From Rotaria sordida (taxonomy: Eukaryota; Rotifera; Eurotatoria; Philodinida; Philodinidae), in contig CAJNOL010000194.1 in assembly GCA_905250125.1 (NCBI GenBank), positions 43,596 through 107,595 on the forward strand: a stretch of DNA of 64,000 nt. The letters are read 5' to 3'. Positions 51,430 to 62,872 of this stretch are shown here, one piece after another (positions within the stretch are counted from its first letter, which is position 1; every line of letters begins with the position of its first letter). Below the pieces are notes generated by a model. The model was not told where the DNA came from. It did no database searches and worked only from the letters and a program-made list of their open reading frames with translations. The position numbers and the translations under genes were made by a program.

Positions 51430-52017
51430 CTATGCATAACATACAGCTTTATTTGGTTCTAATAAAGAAATAAAAACAGGATTGCCTGAAATAATCCATT
51501 GATCATTCGTTTGAGCACCATCTACTCCACTGAGATAGATACAACTTGGTTTCCAAGCTATATCAAACAAAAACAAAGAATCTTCAAATAAACAAATGAA
51601 AATACTAGACTTACGTGATCCAACCCATTTACCATCATTAATAAGTTCAACACCTTGTATAATATTATCTGTTTTATCGAATTTCACATTTGTATATATC
51701 ATACATACATCCACTTGATTTCGTTCAAATGCATTCATTGATGGACCAATACTTCTTAATGCTTGTCGAGTCAAATTATTTTTTGTTCCAACAATGGTAA
51801 CATATATATTCGAATCAGTACCAGCACCTTGTTCATCAGCTGTATAAATTTCAAAAAATAAATAACCTTTATAAGATGTTGTTGTTTCTTCTATTGTAGT
51901 CAACATCGTTGTTTTGTCTTCATTTCTAATTAGATTTGTAGCATTAAAGATAGCAAGACTACCAACAGTACTCATTGCAACAATGAATATAACAATGATG
52001 TGCATCGTATTATGCAT
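51430..52017 (-). CDS. Secreted single-PLAT-domain protein
   Basis: Exon 1 (52017-51615) starts with a signal peptide (MHNTMHIIVIFIVAMSTVGS). It continues into a PLAT domain: YLFFEIYTADEQGAGTDSNI, YVTIVGTKNN, and IIQGVELINDGKWVGS. Exon 2 (51557-51430) gives WKPSCIYLSGVDG...NDQWIISG and ends NKAVCYA. Spliced length is 176 residues. The GAGTDxNxYVxIxG motif is diagnostic for PLAT/LH2. Three Cys residues suggest a disulfide-containing secreted form. The intron (51558-51614) is exactly 57 bp and has no in-frame stop, so an unspliced product of 195 residues would also be open; the GTAAGT donor and ATAG acceptor favour splicing. Function unknown; small secreted PLAT proteins exist in several invertebrates. 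Confidence 0.8.
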   Translation of the reverse strand: MHNTMHIIVIFIVAMSTVGSLAIFNATNLIRNEDKTTMLTTIEETTTSYKGYLFFEIYTADEQGAGTDSNIYVTIVGTKNNLTRQALRSIGPSMNAFERNQVDVCMIYTNVKFDKTDNIIQGVELINDGKWVGSRKSSIFICLFEDSLFLFDIAWKPSCIYLSGVDGAQTNDQWIISGNPVFISLLEPNKAVCYA

Positions 52018-52332
52018 GTATATACTTCGTGTAAATAGTAAAGAATCGTTCGTTGCTTCGATGCTCTATTTTATATTTAAAGATAAACTAATCATAGAAC
52101 GAAAAGTTGATACTTTTCTTGTAAATAGTTATTATAAAAGTAGAAAAAAAAAACTGATAAACTTGTCTATTCGTGTGTCTTAGACGTAGACATGTACTCA
52201 TCATTCATCATTGTCAGTTATATAGAAAAGATTCATAAAATGATAAATGAAAATGACTTATCATCATGAAAGAGAATCAGTTTCATTCTTCAATATTCTT
52301 AAAAGAAAAAACAATCAAATTTTTTTTTCAAT

Positions 52333-53720
52333 GAAAGGAGGGGGGTTGTTAAGAGGCAAAAACGGCCCCTTGTCGGAATTCGGTCTTGTCTTTCCAATTT
52401 TATCAGTTTAGGTGTCAAAAGTCTATTTCTATTGAAATTAGACAATTTGATGCGTTCTACATTGTACGCGACTCGACTTAGTTATTCTTCTTTTCTCCTT
52501 GTTATATAGGGCATATATAATGGTGGTATAGTACTTTTGATTATCAGAAACATATCAATCCATTTTGGATCATATACTAATCGATAGATCTCTTCGAGAT
52601 CTATCAGATGATAGTAAAATATCTAGAGAAAAAAGTGGCTAAGTGGATCTGATGGTCAACACAATGGGGATGGAGTCATATATTACAGGGTGTAGAGTGA
52701 TGGTAGAGAACTTTTGTCTATGAGAAACATGCAGGTCCATTCTAAATTATATACTAATCGATAGATCTCGTCGAAATCTGTTAGATGATGATAAAATATC
52801 TAGAGAAAAAAGTGGGTAAGACACTTCATTGGTGCATACAATGCTCATTGATGCCCCAAACTACCCTTTTAGACTGATTTTGATCGATTTTCTCTTAGAT
52901 AGTCAGGCTTGTTATTTAAAAAAATAATATATTTGAAATCAGCACAAAAAACTGAGTCGATCTATGTATACGGTAAAGTGCTTCATTGACTTTCATTTTC
53001 GTCGGAAAATTTAGCTGTGGTCCCCCTCAGGGATGCGTTGGATTTTTTCGGCGAAAATGAAAGTCGATGAAGCAATTTACCATATACACAGATCGACTCA
53101 GTTTTTTGTGCTGATTTCAAATATATTGTTTTTTTTAAATAACAAGCCTAACTATCTAAGAGAAAATCGATCAAAATCAGTCTAAAAGGGTAATTTGGGG
53201 TATCAATGAGCATTGTATGCACCAATGAAGTGTCTTACCCACTTTTTTCTCTAGATATTTTATCATCATCTAACAGATTTCGACGAAATCTATCGATTGG
53301 TGTATAATTCAGAGTGGATCTGCATGTTTCTCATAGACAAAAGTTCTCTACCATCACTCTACACCCTGTATTATATGACTCCGTCCCCATTGTGTTGACT
53401 ATCAGATCTACTTAGCCACTTTTTTCTCTAGATATTTTACTATCATCTGATAGATCTCTTCGAGATCTATCGATTAGTATATGATCCAAAATGGATTGAT
53501 ATGTTTCTGATAATCAAAAGTACTATACCACCATTATATATGCCCTATATAATAAGGAGAAAAGAAGAATAACTAAGTCGAATCGCGTACAATGTGGAAC
53601 GCATCAAATTGTCTAATTTCAATAGAAATAGACTTTTGACACATAAACTGATAAAATTGGAAAGACAAGGCCGAATTCTGACAAGGGGCCGTTTTTGCCT
53701 CTTAACAACTCCCTCCTTTC
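52333..53720. mobile_element. 1.39-kb near-perfect palindrome (foldback transposon)
   Basis: The left arm 52333-53010 begins GAAAGGAGGGGGGTTGTTAA; the right arm 53041-53720 ends with its complement, AACAACTCCCTCCTTTC. Arms are about 680 bp, nearly identical, and enclose a loop of about 30 bp (AGCTGTGGTCCCCCTCAGGG). Each arm has an internal direct duplication about 173 bp apart around ACTAATCGATAGATCTC and TATCTAGAGAAAAAAGTGG. No transposase is encoded. Structure fits a foldback or long-TIR element; the high arm identity implies recent insertion or ongoing arm conversion. A target-site duplication was not clear. Confidence 0.85.
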
Positions 53721-56700
53721 TATTTTGTTTATAGAGAAGTTCCATATCTCGTTTCAAGCTCTACTCCACGAGCTCTAATTATTAGAAATTGAAGAATATT
53801 AATTGAGTTTTTGTTACTAATAATCTTTTAGCATATATATGTCACATATAATGATTTCTTAGTTTTAAATATGTGTGAGATCAACTTGTTTTAGATCCGA
53901 TTTCGATAATCTTCTTTTTCTAATGATTCTAGTCATAGATCTGATATATTTTATCTGATTATGATCCTAATGATTTTTTCTTTTTAGATATAAATCAAGA
54001 TCTAAATCTGAGTCTAGAAAAAACTATAAAAGAATTTATTTACATTAAAATGAATAAACATCTTAAATAACTCATTGTTTTGATTAATTCAATTAACAGA
54101 TATATAATTGCTTTTGATTATCTCATCTTAACTTTATTTTGATTAAAATGACTTATGAAATAATTCTCTCAAAACTATAAAATATCCAACTGTTGTAGAA
54201 TCTTTAGTTCTAATGTGAGTGACGTCTTCTTTCATAGTCTTGCTTTCAATCTAATCTCATTAATCTTCAGATTTGAATTTCAATCTGGTTTGACATATCT
54301 CTATTTTGATTGTATTAGTATCTTCTGGTATCTCCTTGTTTGAGTGTGTTACACAAGGCGAGTCAGTACAACATTTGAATATTGAATTTTATGAATAAAT
54401 ACGAAAAAGATGCTCATACGTATTTGAAATTGCACTGAAAATTAAGTTGATAGCTATAAGTAAGAATCATACTATTCCAATTTGACTTTTTCAATAAAGA
54501 CAAGACTATTTCAAGAAAGTATAATTTCATATAAAACTTGACTAAAAGTTGTCACAGTTGAGGAATCCGAACCTCTAATCAGTTTTTCGAAATTCTTGAG
54601 TTCCATTTTTTTTGGTTAAGGAAGCCTATTTCATGCAGTATATTCATGTTTTATAATATTGAGCATTTCTTTTTTTTTTGAGCAAGATCTCTTCTGATCG
54701 AAAATAATCGAAGTTAAGAGTTTCAAAAAACTGATTAGAAATTCAGATTGTTCGGTCCCAAAAACTTTTACTCTTATTTTTAACAAAGTCGTTAACGCAA
54801 TTCTTATCAAATTAAAATGTGAAACACGATGAAGCTCCATATATCGTAAATGAAGCAATTCAGCAAGGTATATATCATTTATTGAATTCCTATATACTGA
54901 TACAATGACTATAGAAACAAAGCGAAATTTTTCAATAAACTCTAGTTTTGCTGATTATATCTATTACAGTCTACGACCGGATAGCTATCGTTAATGTATT
55001 TGTCTACGCCTGTGATTGAGCGTAAGGTTCTGTGATGAATGAGAAGGTCTTTCTATGGTATTTATGATGGTAAATTGATGATATCTATTAGGTTCTGTAA
55101 CGATTTGCATACTGATGTCTGTCATGATCTGCAGAGTGGATTCAAATATCTACCTCTCATATACTTCGACGATCGTTTTAGATCATGTTTCACACAAAAT
55201 AGTGTCATCTTCATTGAAAAAATCGAATTGAAGCATGATAAATCTCCTACATAACTATCATCTGAATTTTCAGTCGAATTTTAAACATCTATGAATATCT
55301 CAGCATGTTTAGTACTTTAAATGTTTTCTCAAAGTTAGATTTGAAAAATTTAATGTATTTTAGAAGACCACAATGGTTCACAGCATCAGAAATCATGTTG
55401 TTTTTGCTTGACTTACATCGTGCTAACTCTTTTCTATTGTATCTTTTCTGAACACATATTGATCAATACTAAAGCCTAAAACAGAACGTCAAATCAAAAT
55501 GAAGTTTCGAATTGAAAAAGTTTTTACTCTAGGCGAGAAGTGAAAAACCTTTCTCCTTTCAGTCCCTGTAGCTTACTGTTTTAGCGTGAGTACTGTAAAT
55601 ATTCTTAACTATATTGAATTTTTCAAACTAATTTTTGCCTTTTTTTTTCTTAGTCATATAGAACTTCTTACGACTGTAAAAATAAATTATAAGATTTCAA
55701 AAGAAAAGGTGGTTTCGAAAGCTGCTACAAAAAAAGAAAAAACAATTTGTCATCCAATTACAGGCGATCTATTGAGAGAGGAAAACAGTGTAGTCTAGTT
55801 TCAAAGTTTGAAAAAAAACTGTCAATATTTTTTGCATATTATTATCACGAACAATAAAAAAAATTAGAAGATGACTTAATTGCGTATAATGAATTCTCAT
55901 GAATCATACTGATAATTTTCATCAACACATCGTTAACTTCACGAGAATATTATTGTTGATTTTCTATCAAAAAATAATGGTCAACAGACAAGTCATTATT
56001 AATCGTAGTTCGAAATCTCTATGATCATCAACTCTGAATTTTTTTACTACTCTGTTCATAGGATGAAAATACCCAATTAAAATTTGAGGATTTTCAAAAA
56101 TATTTAGAATTATAAAAATATAGAAACATTACCAATTCATCCACTTATATAATGTATCTTTGAACTATAACTAATAAAAAGCAACTCCTTTCAACTGTTA
56201 TCACAGGATCATGATTATTACTATTTTCTTTATATCGAAATCTTCCTTGTAGGGGGGTAGTCAGAAAAGACAATTCACAATAATCAAAATAATAAATAGA
56301 TTTGCTTCTTCTACTGAATTATATAAAATGATTTGTATATCAAATTCTTAAATCATATGAATATTCACTACTTAATAAAAGAAAAAACGATAAACATCGG
56401 ATGATAAAAGCGAAGTATATTTGAAAAACAAAATTTCATTGGATATGAAAAGAAAAATTTTATAGTAAATTATACGTCTCTTCATAAGTATTATATTGAA
56501 TGAAACATAAATATTGATTGAAACGAAGTATGAATGTATCTCATTTTAATGTTGAATTGCAACAAAATTCTCATTTCTATATGATTATTAGAATTGATTA
56601 TTAAGTTCTATCTAAAACATATTCATCGGTGTTGAGAATATTTCTTTTATTTTGATTCCAATTTACATTAAATTTTTCTTTTTAACAGATCTTGGAATAC

Positions 56701-58293
56701 ATAATCGTTATAAGATCAAAGTATATTATTCTACTGTTTTCTCTTAATATAGACTCATAAATGTAAGAATGAGATATAGTAAAAAACAACTTGAAAAGAA
56801 CTTAAATATGAAGAGCTAGAGTCAGAACTGATCTTGCGTCTACAGGCTATTATTTTTAGTTATTTAACATATATGAAAATAGATGATTTGTAAGACTGAA
56901 ATGAAAATGAATAAGAACATCGTGCAATACTCACAATTGCTATGGAACTAACACTAAATTATTAAATTTGATCAATCAAAAAAAAATATCGGTTAAAGAG
57001 ATATCCAATAGTATGAAAAGAAGCATTATACACACTTTGTCAATTAATATCTATGTACTTTTTATAGTTTATTTTTTGATAACTTTTTCTTAGTCTGTTA
57101 AAACTAAATAACGTTTTTTTTCGTGTGTGACAATATTTTTTGATCATCAAGCTTTTTCAATATTCATTCCACATTATTATTTCTCAGTAAACTGTAGGTA
57201 TTCCTCCACACCGATGACCATCTCATCCTTGCTCTGTGGTGTTTTGTACTGCAGTTCAGACCAATTAGGTTAAGGGTATCGTGGACCCGGTTAAGAATCA
57301 AAGTCTAGTGTACAAAGCAAACAATATATCTATATACGTTACAATATTAACCTAGGAGTAACATTTTTAAATGAATATATAACTTTTCTTCAGATACATG
57401 TACCATGTTCACCAAGAGGGGTGCGCGAGTACGAATATAAATTGTACTAGAGAAATGAATAACATTTCATCGCGTAAAGAAGCATTCGTGCACCTCATAT
57501 ATCGCCATATATTGATACGTTGTTGTACTGCCATACCAACATGTGTATCCATGAAAAATTTAGAATTCTATAATTCATGTATTGGTATGTATTAATCAGT
57601 ACACATACTGCCATGAATAATCCAGTACATGAAATCTAGAACTCTAGATTTTTAAACGGCATATATTTTATTATGACGGTACATGAGACTATATAGTAGA
57701 ACATGTCAGTACAAGTTGTACTCATATTGACGCATCTCTGTTCACTAATTACTGTGGTCATATATTAATCTGTTTGATCTCTGAAAACAAAGTGCTGAAT
57801 GTGAATGAAGAGTTGTGTGCATCACGTAGAAGTATTTGAGAAGAAAACCACAACTTGAAAAAAACATTGATAATCAAAAGAATTTTTGCTCTTTTTTTTT
57901 CTATAAATTGCAAAAAATACAACTTCTATGTGTCTATAAGTATTATTCTATTCGTCATTTAGTTATTTTTCAACAATGAGAGAAAACAGATATCGTTTAA
58001 TCGTGATAAAATGTTATGCTCTCTCTTTCTTCATCTTTCAGCAACGTGACTATTTCTTTTTTCATTATTAAATAGAACGATCGATTTTGACTACTTTTAG
58101 ACATGTGGCTAGACTAAATCATTTTCATATCATTTCTACATTCTGTATATTCTGCATATCGTTCGCGTTCAGATATCAATCTAAAATAACACACATAAGG
58201 ATCATCTTTTAAATTTAATAAGACATTTTTTTGTTCAAAAAGAAAAAAAAATTTAAGGAAAAAAAAAAGCAAAAACTCAAGTTTATTTCTATA
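53721..58293. other. Intergenic region with repeats
   Basis: Holds repeat R copy 3 (54780-55200). A short open segment near 55655-55798 after a TTTCTTAG acceptor reads as a Lys-rich peptide ending GDLLREENSVV before a stop. It could be a terminal exon, but no upstream exon was identified. The remainder, including 56200-58200, shows no gene. Confidence 0.45.
54780..55200. repeat. Dispersed repeat family R, copy 3
   Basis: Starts GTCGTTAACGCAATTCTTAT followed by TTAAAATGTGAAACACGATG, and ends CGTTTTAGATCATGTTTCAC. The two ends are inverted with respect to each other and match copies at 14760-15045 and 35100-35555. Confidence 0.55.
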
Positions 58294-59681
58294 ATGTCTA
58301 ATGAATTATTTGTTGATGGTATCTGTGAAATAGATGATACAGCAATACAATCTTATTTTTCACGATTTGGTTCTCGTATAATAAATTATGAATCTCATCG
58401 TCATCGTCCAACAAATTCATGCTGTTTTGCTTTAATATCATTTGTATCACATCATACTGTAAATGCTATTCTTCGTCAACGACCACATTCAATTGATCTT
58501 TATCCATTATTTGTTAAACGATTACTTCCACCTTCTGTATGTTCATTTATTGAACGTCTTTTACCTGTATCAAGTATATTTGTCTATAATAAACTAAATA
58601 AACAATTCGATGAACAAAAATTAAAAAATTATTTTAACAATTTTGGTCATATTTTAAAATTTGAACATGATTATGTTCATAATCGTTTACTTATTGAATA
58701 TGATGATTATGATTCTGTTGATAAAATATTTTTAAATAAAGAACATTTACCAAAATATATGGATATACATAAAAATATTTTACCATATGCACAAAATACA
58801 ATTGAATATCATGGTATATGTCATCTTAAACAACAAGGTAATACAACAATTGATGGAAAAAAGAAAAAACGAAATCACAAGAAAAAAAATCTTGTCAATG
58901 GTCAATATCAAGATTTATTACAAAAGACTATTGAAAATTTAATAAATTGTAAAGCTCAACTAAAAAATAAAGAAAACGATTATGTTATTCTTCAAATGGG
59001 TAAGCTCATTTTATAGAATATTATCAAAATATATCCTTCTTCCTTCTCTTGTTCTATAAAGAATATGTTGCCATAAAAGAAAAAGCTGATGAATTAGATC
59101 AACTTCTTAATGAACAAAATCAAACAGTAAAGTCATGTCTATCATGTAAAGAACATGAAGTAACTATTAGTAGATTACAACAAACATTAATAAAACTTAA
59201 TAAACAATATGATACAATTAAATCACAATATCAACGATTACTATCAACACAATACACGCCTATAGGAATTTCAAAATCTAGTAAGCATAATTATAATTTA
59301 AAATAATTAAACCTTGAGAGCATATTTAATGTTCAGAACACGAGATTTCGGCGCAACATCGTCAGTATTCCTTATCAACTAGATTAAATAATAATGAAAA
59401 TTTTAAAAATAAAGGTTTATTTTGTTAGTAATTCTAACCTTCCAAATGAATTTTTTCTTTTGTTTCCATAGTACCAGATAGTTGTTTGTCTCAATCTAAT
59501 CTATCAACGCTTGGCTCATGTGATATTGGTATATTTAATTTTTATGCAATTACTAATTGTTTTTTTTTCGTTTCTATTAGTTATGAAGCAACAAAATTCT
59601 TCAATGCCAATAATTCGATCACCTATTCAACAATATCAAACAACATACAAGTGTAATTTTATAAAAAGTGACAAAGATTAA
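58294..59681 (+). CDS. Two-RRM protein with C-terminal coiled coil
   Basis: Four exons (58294-58999, 59062-59280, 59472-59528, 59581-59681) join in phase into 360 residues. RRM1 spans about 4-75 (RNP2 ELFVDGI; RNP1-like CCFALISF). RRM2 spans about 94-162 (RNP2 SIFVYNKL; RNP1-like NRLLIEYD). A basic cluster KKKKRNHKKK at about 189-198 could be a nuclear signal. A Lys/Gln/Glu-rich helical region (YQDLLQKTIENLINCKAQL, then ADELDQLLNEQNQ and VTISRLQQTLIKL) looks like a coiled coil to about 310, then a Ser/Gln-rich tail. RRMs bind single-stranded RNA; the aromatic RNP1 residues are only partly kept, so RNA affinity may be weak or the domains may bind protein. The start at 58294 skips a poly-Lys leader frame. 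Confidence 0.75.
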
Positions 59682-59897
59682 ACTATAATGCTTATTGATT
59701 TTTACTTTTACATTCTAGTAAATCATGTCGTTTTTTTTTTTTTTTTTTTGTAGTTAGTCTTTTTTGTTTTTGAAAAGAAGAAAAAAACTTTTTGTGCATA
59801 TTAACATATTGATTTTTTTATTAGCAAACCCCAAGAAAAGCTATAATCATTTTAAAATTCAATAGAATGTGTTTATATGAGTTCGTTCATTTGAAAT

Positions 59898-60678
59898 TTA
59901 TCGTTTCTTTTGTGCTAATCTAATCGATGTACCACAGTGAGGACATTCAAGTTGACTTGGTTCATATGTAACAGGTACTGAAGCTGCTTTCCATGTTGGT
60001 GATGGTGATCGTTTATCATGTTGACGAGTAACTTGTGCTGGTAATTGTGAATTTTCGATAACTACACGATTCTTTTTACTTCGACTACCCATACTAGCCA
60101 AAATAAAAAGAAGCATATATAAGAGAGCCGTGGCTAATAATGCAGCAGCCATAGCTAATTGAGCTTTTAAAACTTGAACTTTTCTACCAAGTGGTATACC
60201 TGATTGTCGAGTATAAGATGATTCTAGATCACGACAAATTGCATTGGCAAAAAAACATTTCTCTATGTCTCCAATAAATAAAGCATCCAGAACGATCAGA
60301 GTTATAGCAGCAGCTGCACAAAGTATTGATATAAAAAAAACATATAAAGCACATTTACGTGAACGATGACAACAAACTATATGAAAGAAAAAAGCAAAAT
60401 AATTAATTAATTAAAAATAGAACATTTTATCTTATTTCTTAACTACCCAATGTAAACATAGCAACCCATGACACAGTGAATATAATTGATAACCAAAAAC
60501 CAGCATAAAGTGTTCCTGTAACAGGTGATATAACTACGGATGCTATTTCAAGACCAATAATAGCAAATGTTAAAATCATTTGTAAAAATCCAATTATAAT
60601 TGGTATTACAATGGAAAATTTTGAACGCCATTGCATTTCTTTATCGAATTCAGAGGTATACAAATATGTTGGTTGCAT
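59898..60678 (-). CDS. Four-TM protein with C-terminal CxxC motif
   Basis: Two exons (60678-60447 and 60376-59898) join in phase 1 into 236 residues. Hydrophobic helices: FSIVIPIIIGFLQMILTFAI, LYAGFWLSIIFTVSWVAMFT, CALYVFFISILCAAAAITLI and AAALLATALLYMLLFILAS. The extracellular loop between TM3 and TM4 holds CFFANAIC. The tail is Ser/Arg/Pro-rich and ends LECPHCGTSIRLAQKKR, with a single CxxC pair that could bind metal as a half-site. The MARVEL/tetraspan-like arrangement parallels the protein at 13146-13946, but the tails differ. The frame stays open upstream of M1 to a Lys-rich leader starting at 60855; the start before QPTYLY is preferred because it sits close to TM1. Family inferred from topology only. 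Confidence 0.75.
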
Positions 60679-61620
60679 CTTTTTTACAAAATCGATAAGT
60701 AAAAAATGACTTTTGTTGTGAAAATAGAGACCGAATTTCTCTTTTGTATTATAGAGAGCATCAGCATCTCGAATTTCTGCGTATATGTATAAGTACGATA
60801 TTCGAGATTTTCTTTCATCTTTTTCTTTTTTCTTTTTTTTTCCTTTGTTACTTGACAACTAAATAACTGCAAGAAGCAGAAAGAAATATCATATGTTTCG
60901 ATAATTAAAAACCGTCATTTATCAATAGTGAAAATAATAATAATAAAGAACTTCATCGAACTAATTGTACAGTTATGTTATTGGACAGACGAAAAAGAAA
61001 AGAGAAAAAGTCAGTGCATAATTTGCCCACCCTTAAAAGGTGAAACCAAAAGAAAAATATGTACATATTTTTATATATTATATGATGCATTGATGCGTTG
61101 CTCTTTGTCAATTAGATAGTAACAACGATCGAATGATAAAGGTATACGACAAAAAAAAGCATCTACCGTCGCCTTGAATAACTAACTTTTTACTTTGATT
61201 TTTTTCCTATGTTATTCTATGGTTAAAACAAAAAAATGTAAGTTTTACAATCATATACTTCTTTCGCTATTGATCAGTTGTCGACTAACTATAAACTATC
61301 AAACACATCGAATAACTTTTATATTTAGAAATTTGTATTTATATATATATCAGTATGAAATTGTATTTTCTTCTAAATTCAAATAAATCCGAATGTTGGT
61401 AGAAAGTAGTTGAATTTATATCGGCATCTTGATATCGTATTTTTCAAAGAATTCATTATTCATAAAAGTTTGTTTTTATTATTAATACAAAAGATTAACT
61501 AAAATAAAATACACATTAATCCATAAAATATTCTTTATATAGATCTTGTTTATTTTGCATATTTTTACGTTCTTTTGATCCAATAAATATAATAATAATA
61601 ATATTGGAGACTAAAACATT
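60679..61620. other. Divergent intergenic region
   Basis: Lies between the minus-strand tetraspan gene and the plus-strand glycosyltransferase, so it should contain both promoters. No element could be assigned. No gene recognised. Confidence 0.5.
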
Positions 61621-62872
61621 ATGCAAAATCCTGATTTGATTTCTACGAATAAAAATAATTCTAATTCTATCAAAGATGTTACCACAAAAATATATCGTCG
61701 TAGTAACTATTTAAATGTTCAAAGTTCAAAATTAATTGTAGTTGATTATCTTAAATTAGTTGCTATTTTTGTATTACTTATTGCTAGTATCATACTTTAT
61801 AAATATGAACCATCACCACCACCAACATTAAATGAAATAATAGTTAATCAAACTCTAAATAATCAATCACAAAATCATGAAACTGACGAAGTAGATGATA
61901 ATCCATATGGATTTCATCCATTTTATAAAGTTCATAAACGTATTCAATATAAAAATCCAAATATTAATCCATGTAATGGTATCGATCCAAAGAAAACTTT
62001 ATTAATTGCAATATTATCACGTGCTAGTAATGTTCACATACGTGAAGCTATTCGATCAACTTGGGGTGCTTCTAGAACATATAATGGTATTGATATACGT
62101 CTTACATTTATAGTTGGTGTTGATGATGGAATGTTAAAACAAATTGAACTAGAACAAACAATTTATCATGGTAAATTTTTATTTATATTTTTAAAAGAAG
62201 GGAAAAAACAGAATTTTTCATTTTTTTATATTACTAGATGTTGTACAAATAAATTTGCCAGAAAATTATCCTATTGTATCTTATAAAGAATTAGCAACAT
62301 TATGTTGGAGTAAATATTATTGTTCAAATATACAATATGTATTCAAAGCTGATGAAGATATTCATTTAAATACACCATTATTAACTCGTATTATTGCTGA
62401 ATTAATGAGAAATGAATCATTACCACAAATACCAATAATGTATGGTTGGTTTAGACATAAGTCACGTGTTGATCGTCATGGACGTTATCTTATTACAGAA
62501 GAAGAATATCCTGGTTTTTATTATCCACCATATACATTTGGTATTGGATATTTATTAACACAAGCTGGTCGTGATAATTTATGTACTGGTGCACAACGTC
62601 CACATCCAGTTACACGTGTTGGTGATGCTTATATAACTGGTATTCTACGTGATCATGCTATGGTTCAATATGCACGTTTTGCTGACATGCATTATATTTA
62701 TTCAACTACATTTAATGGACTACATTGTCATGAATATTTTATTTATGATCCGAAATTACTTGTATGTATGTCTAGTCTACACTCTGGTACTAATGATGTA
62801 GCTGATGAATATGTTCTGGTATGGAGTGCACTATATAAAGACAAAGATAACGAACATGTTGACCAAGAATAA
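61621..62872 (+). CDS. Beta-1,3-glycosyltransferase, GT31 family (type II Golgi)
   Basis: Two exons (61621-62170 and 62238-62872) join in phase 1 into 394 residues. A type II signal anchor (LKLVAIFVLLIASIILYKY) lies at about residues 40-60, followed by a Pro-rich stem. The GT31 catalytic domain has LLIAILSRASNVHIREAIRS with TWG (the family's RxxIRxTWG motif), FIVGVDDG, NYPIVSYKELATLCW, and the metal/nucleotide-binding DxD-type motif KADEDIHLN (D222-D224). Later motifs are YPPYTFGIGYLLT and VGDAYITGIL, the family's conserved E/D-DVY-G segment with Ala for Val. Expected reaction: transfer of Gal or GlcNAc from a UDP-sugar in beta-1,3 linkage to glycoproteins or glycolipids in the Golgi. The exact donor and acceptor cannot be told. 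Intron 67 bp. Confidence 0.9.

Noticed and set aside
53545-53757. Minus-strand 70-codon open frame
   Set aside because: It lies in the right arm of the 1.39-kb palindrome and has no protein-like features.
60439-60872. Longer Lys-rich N-terminus for the second tetraspan gene
   Set aside because: The leader is a poly-Lys/Glu run with no domain, in sequence that looks like 5' UTR; the ATG at 60678 places TM1 at the usual distance.
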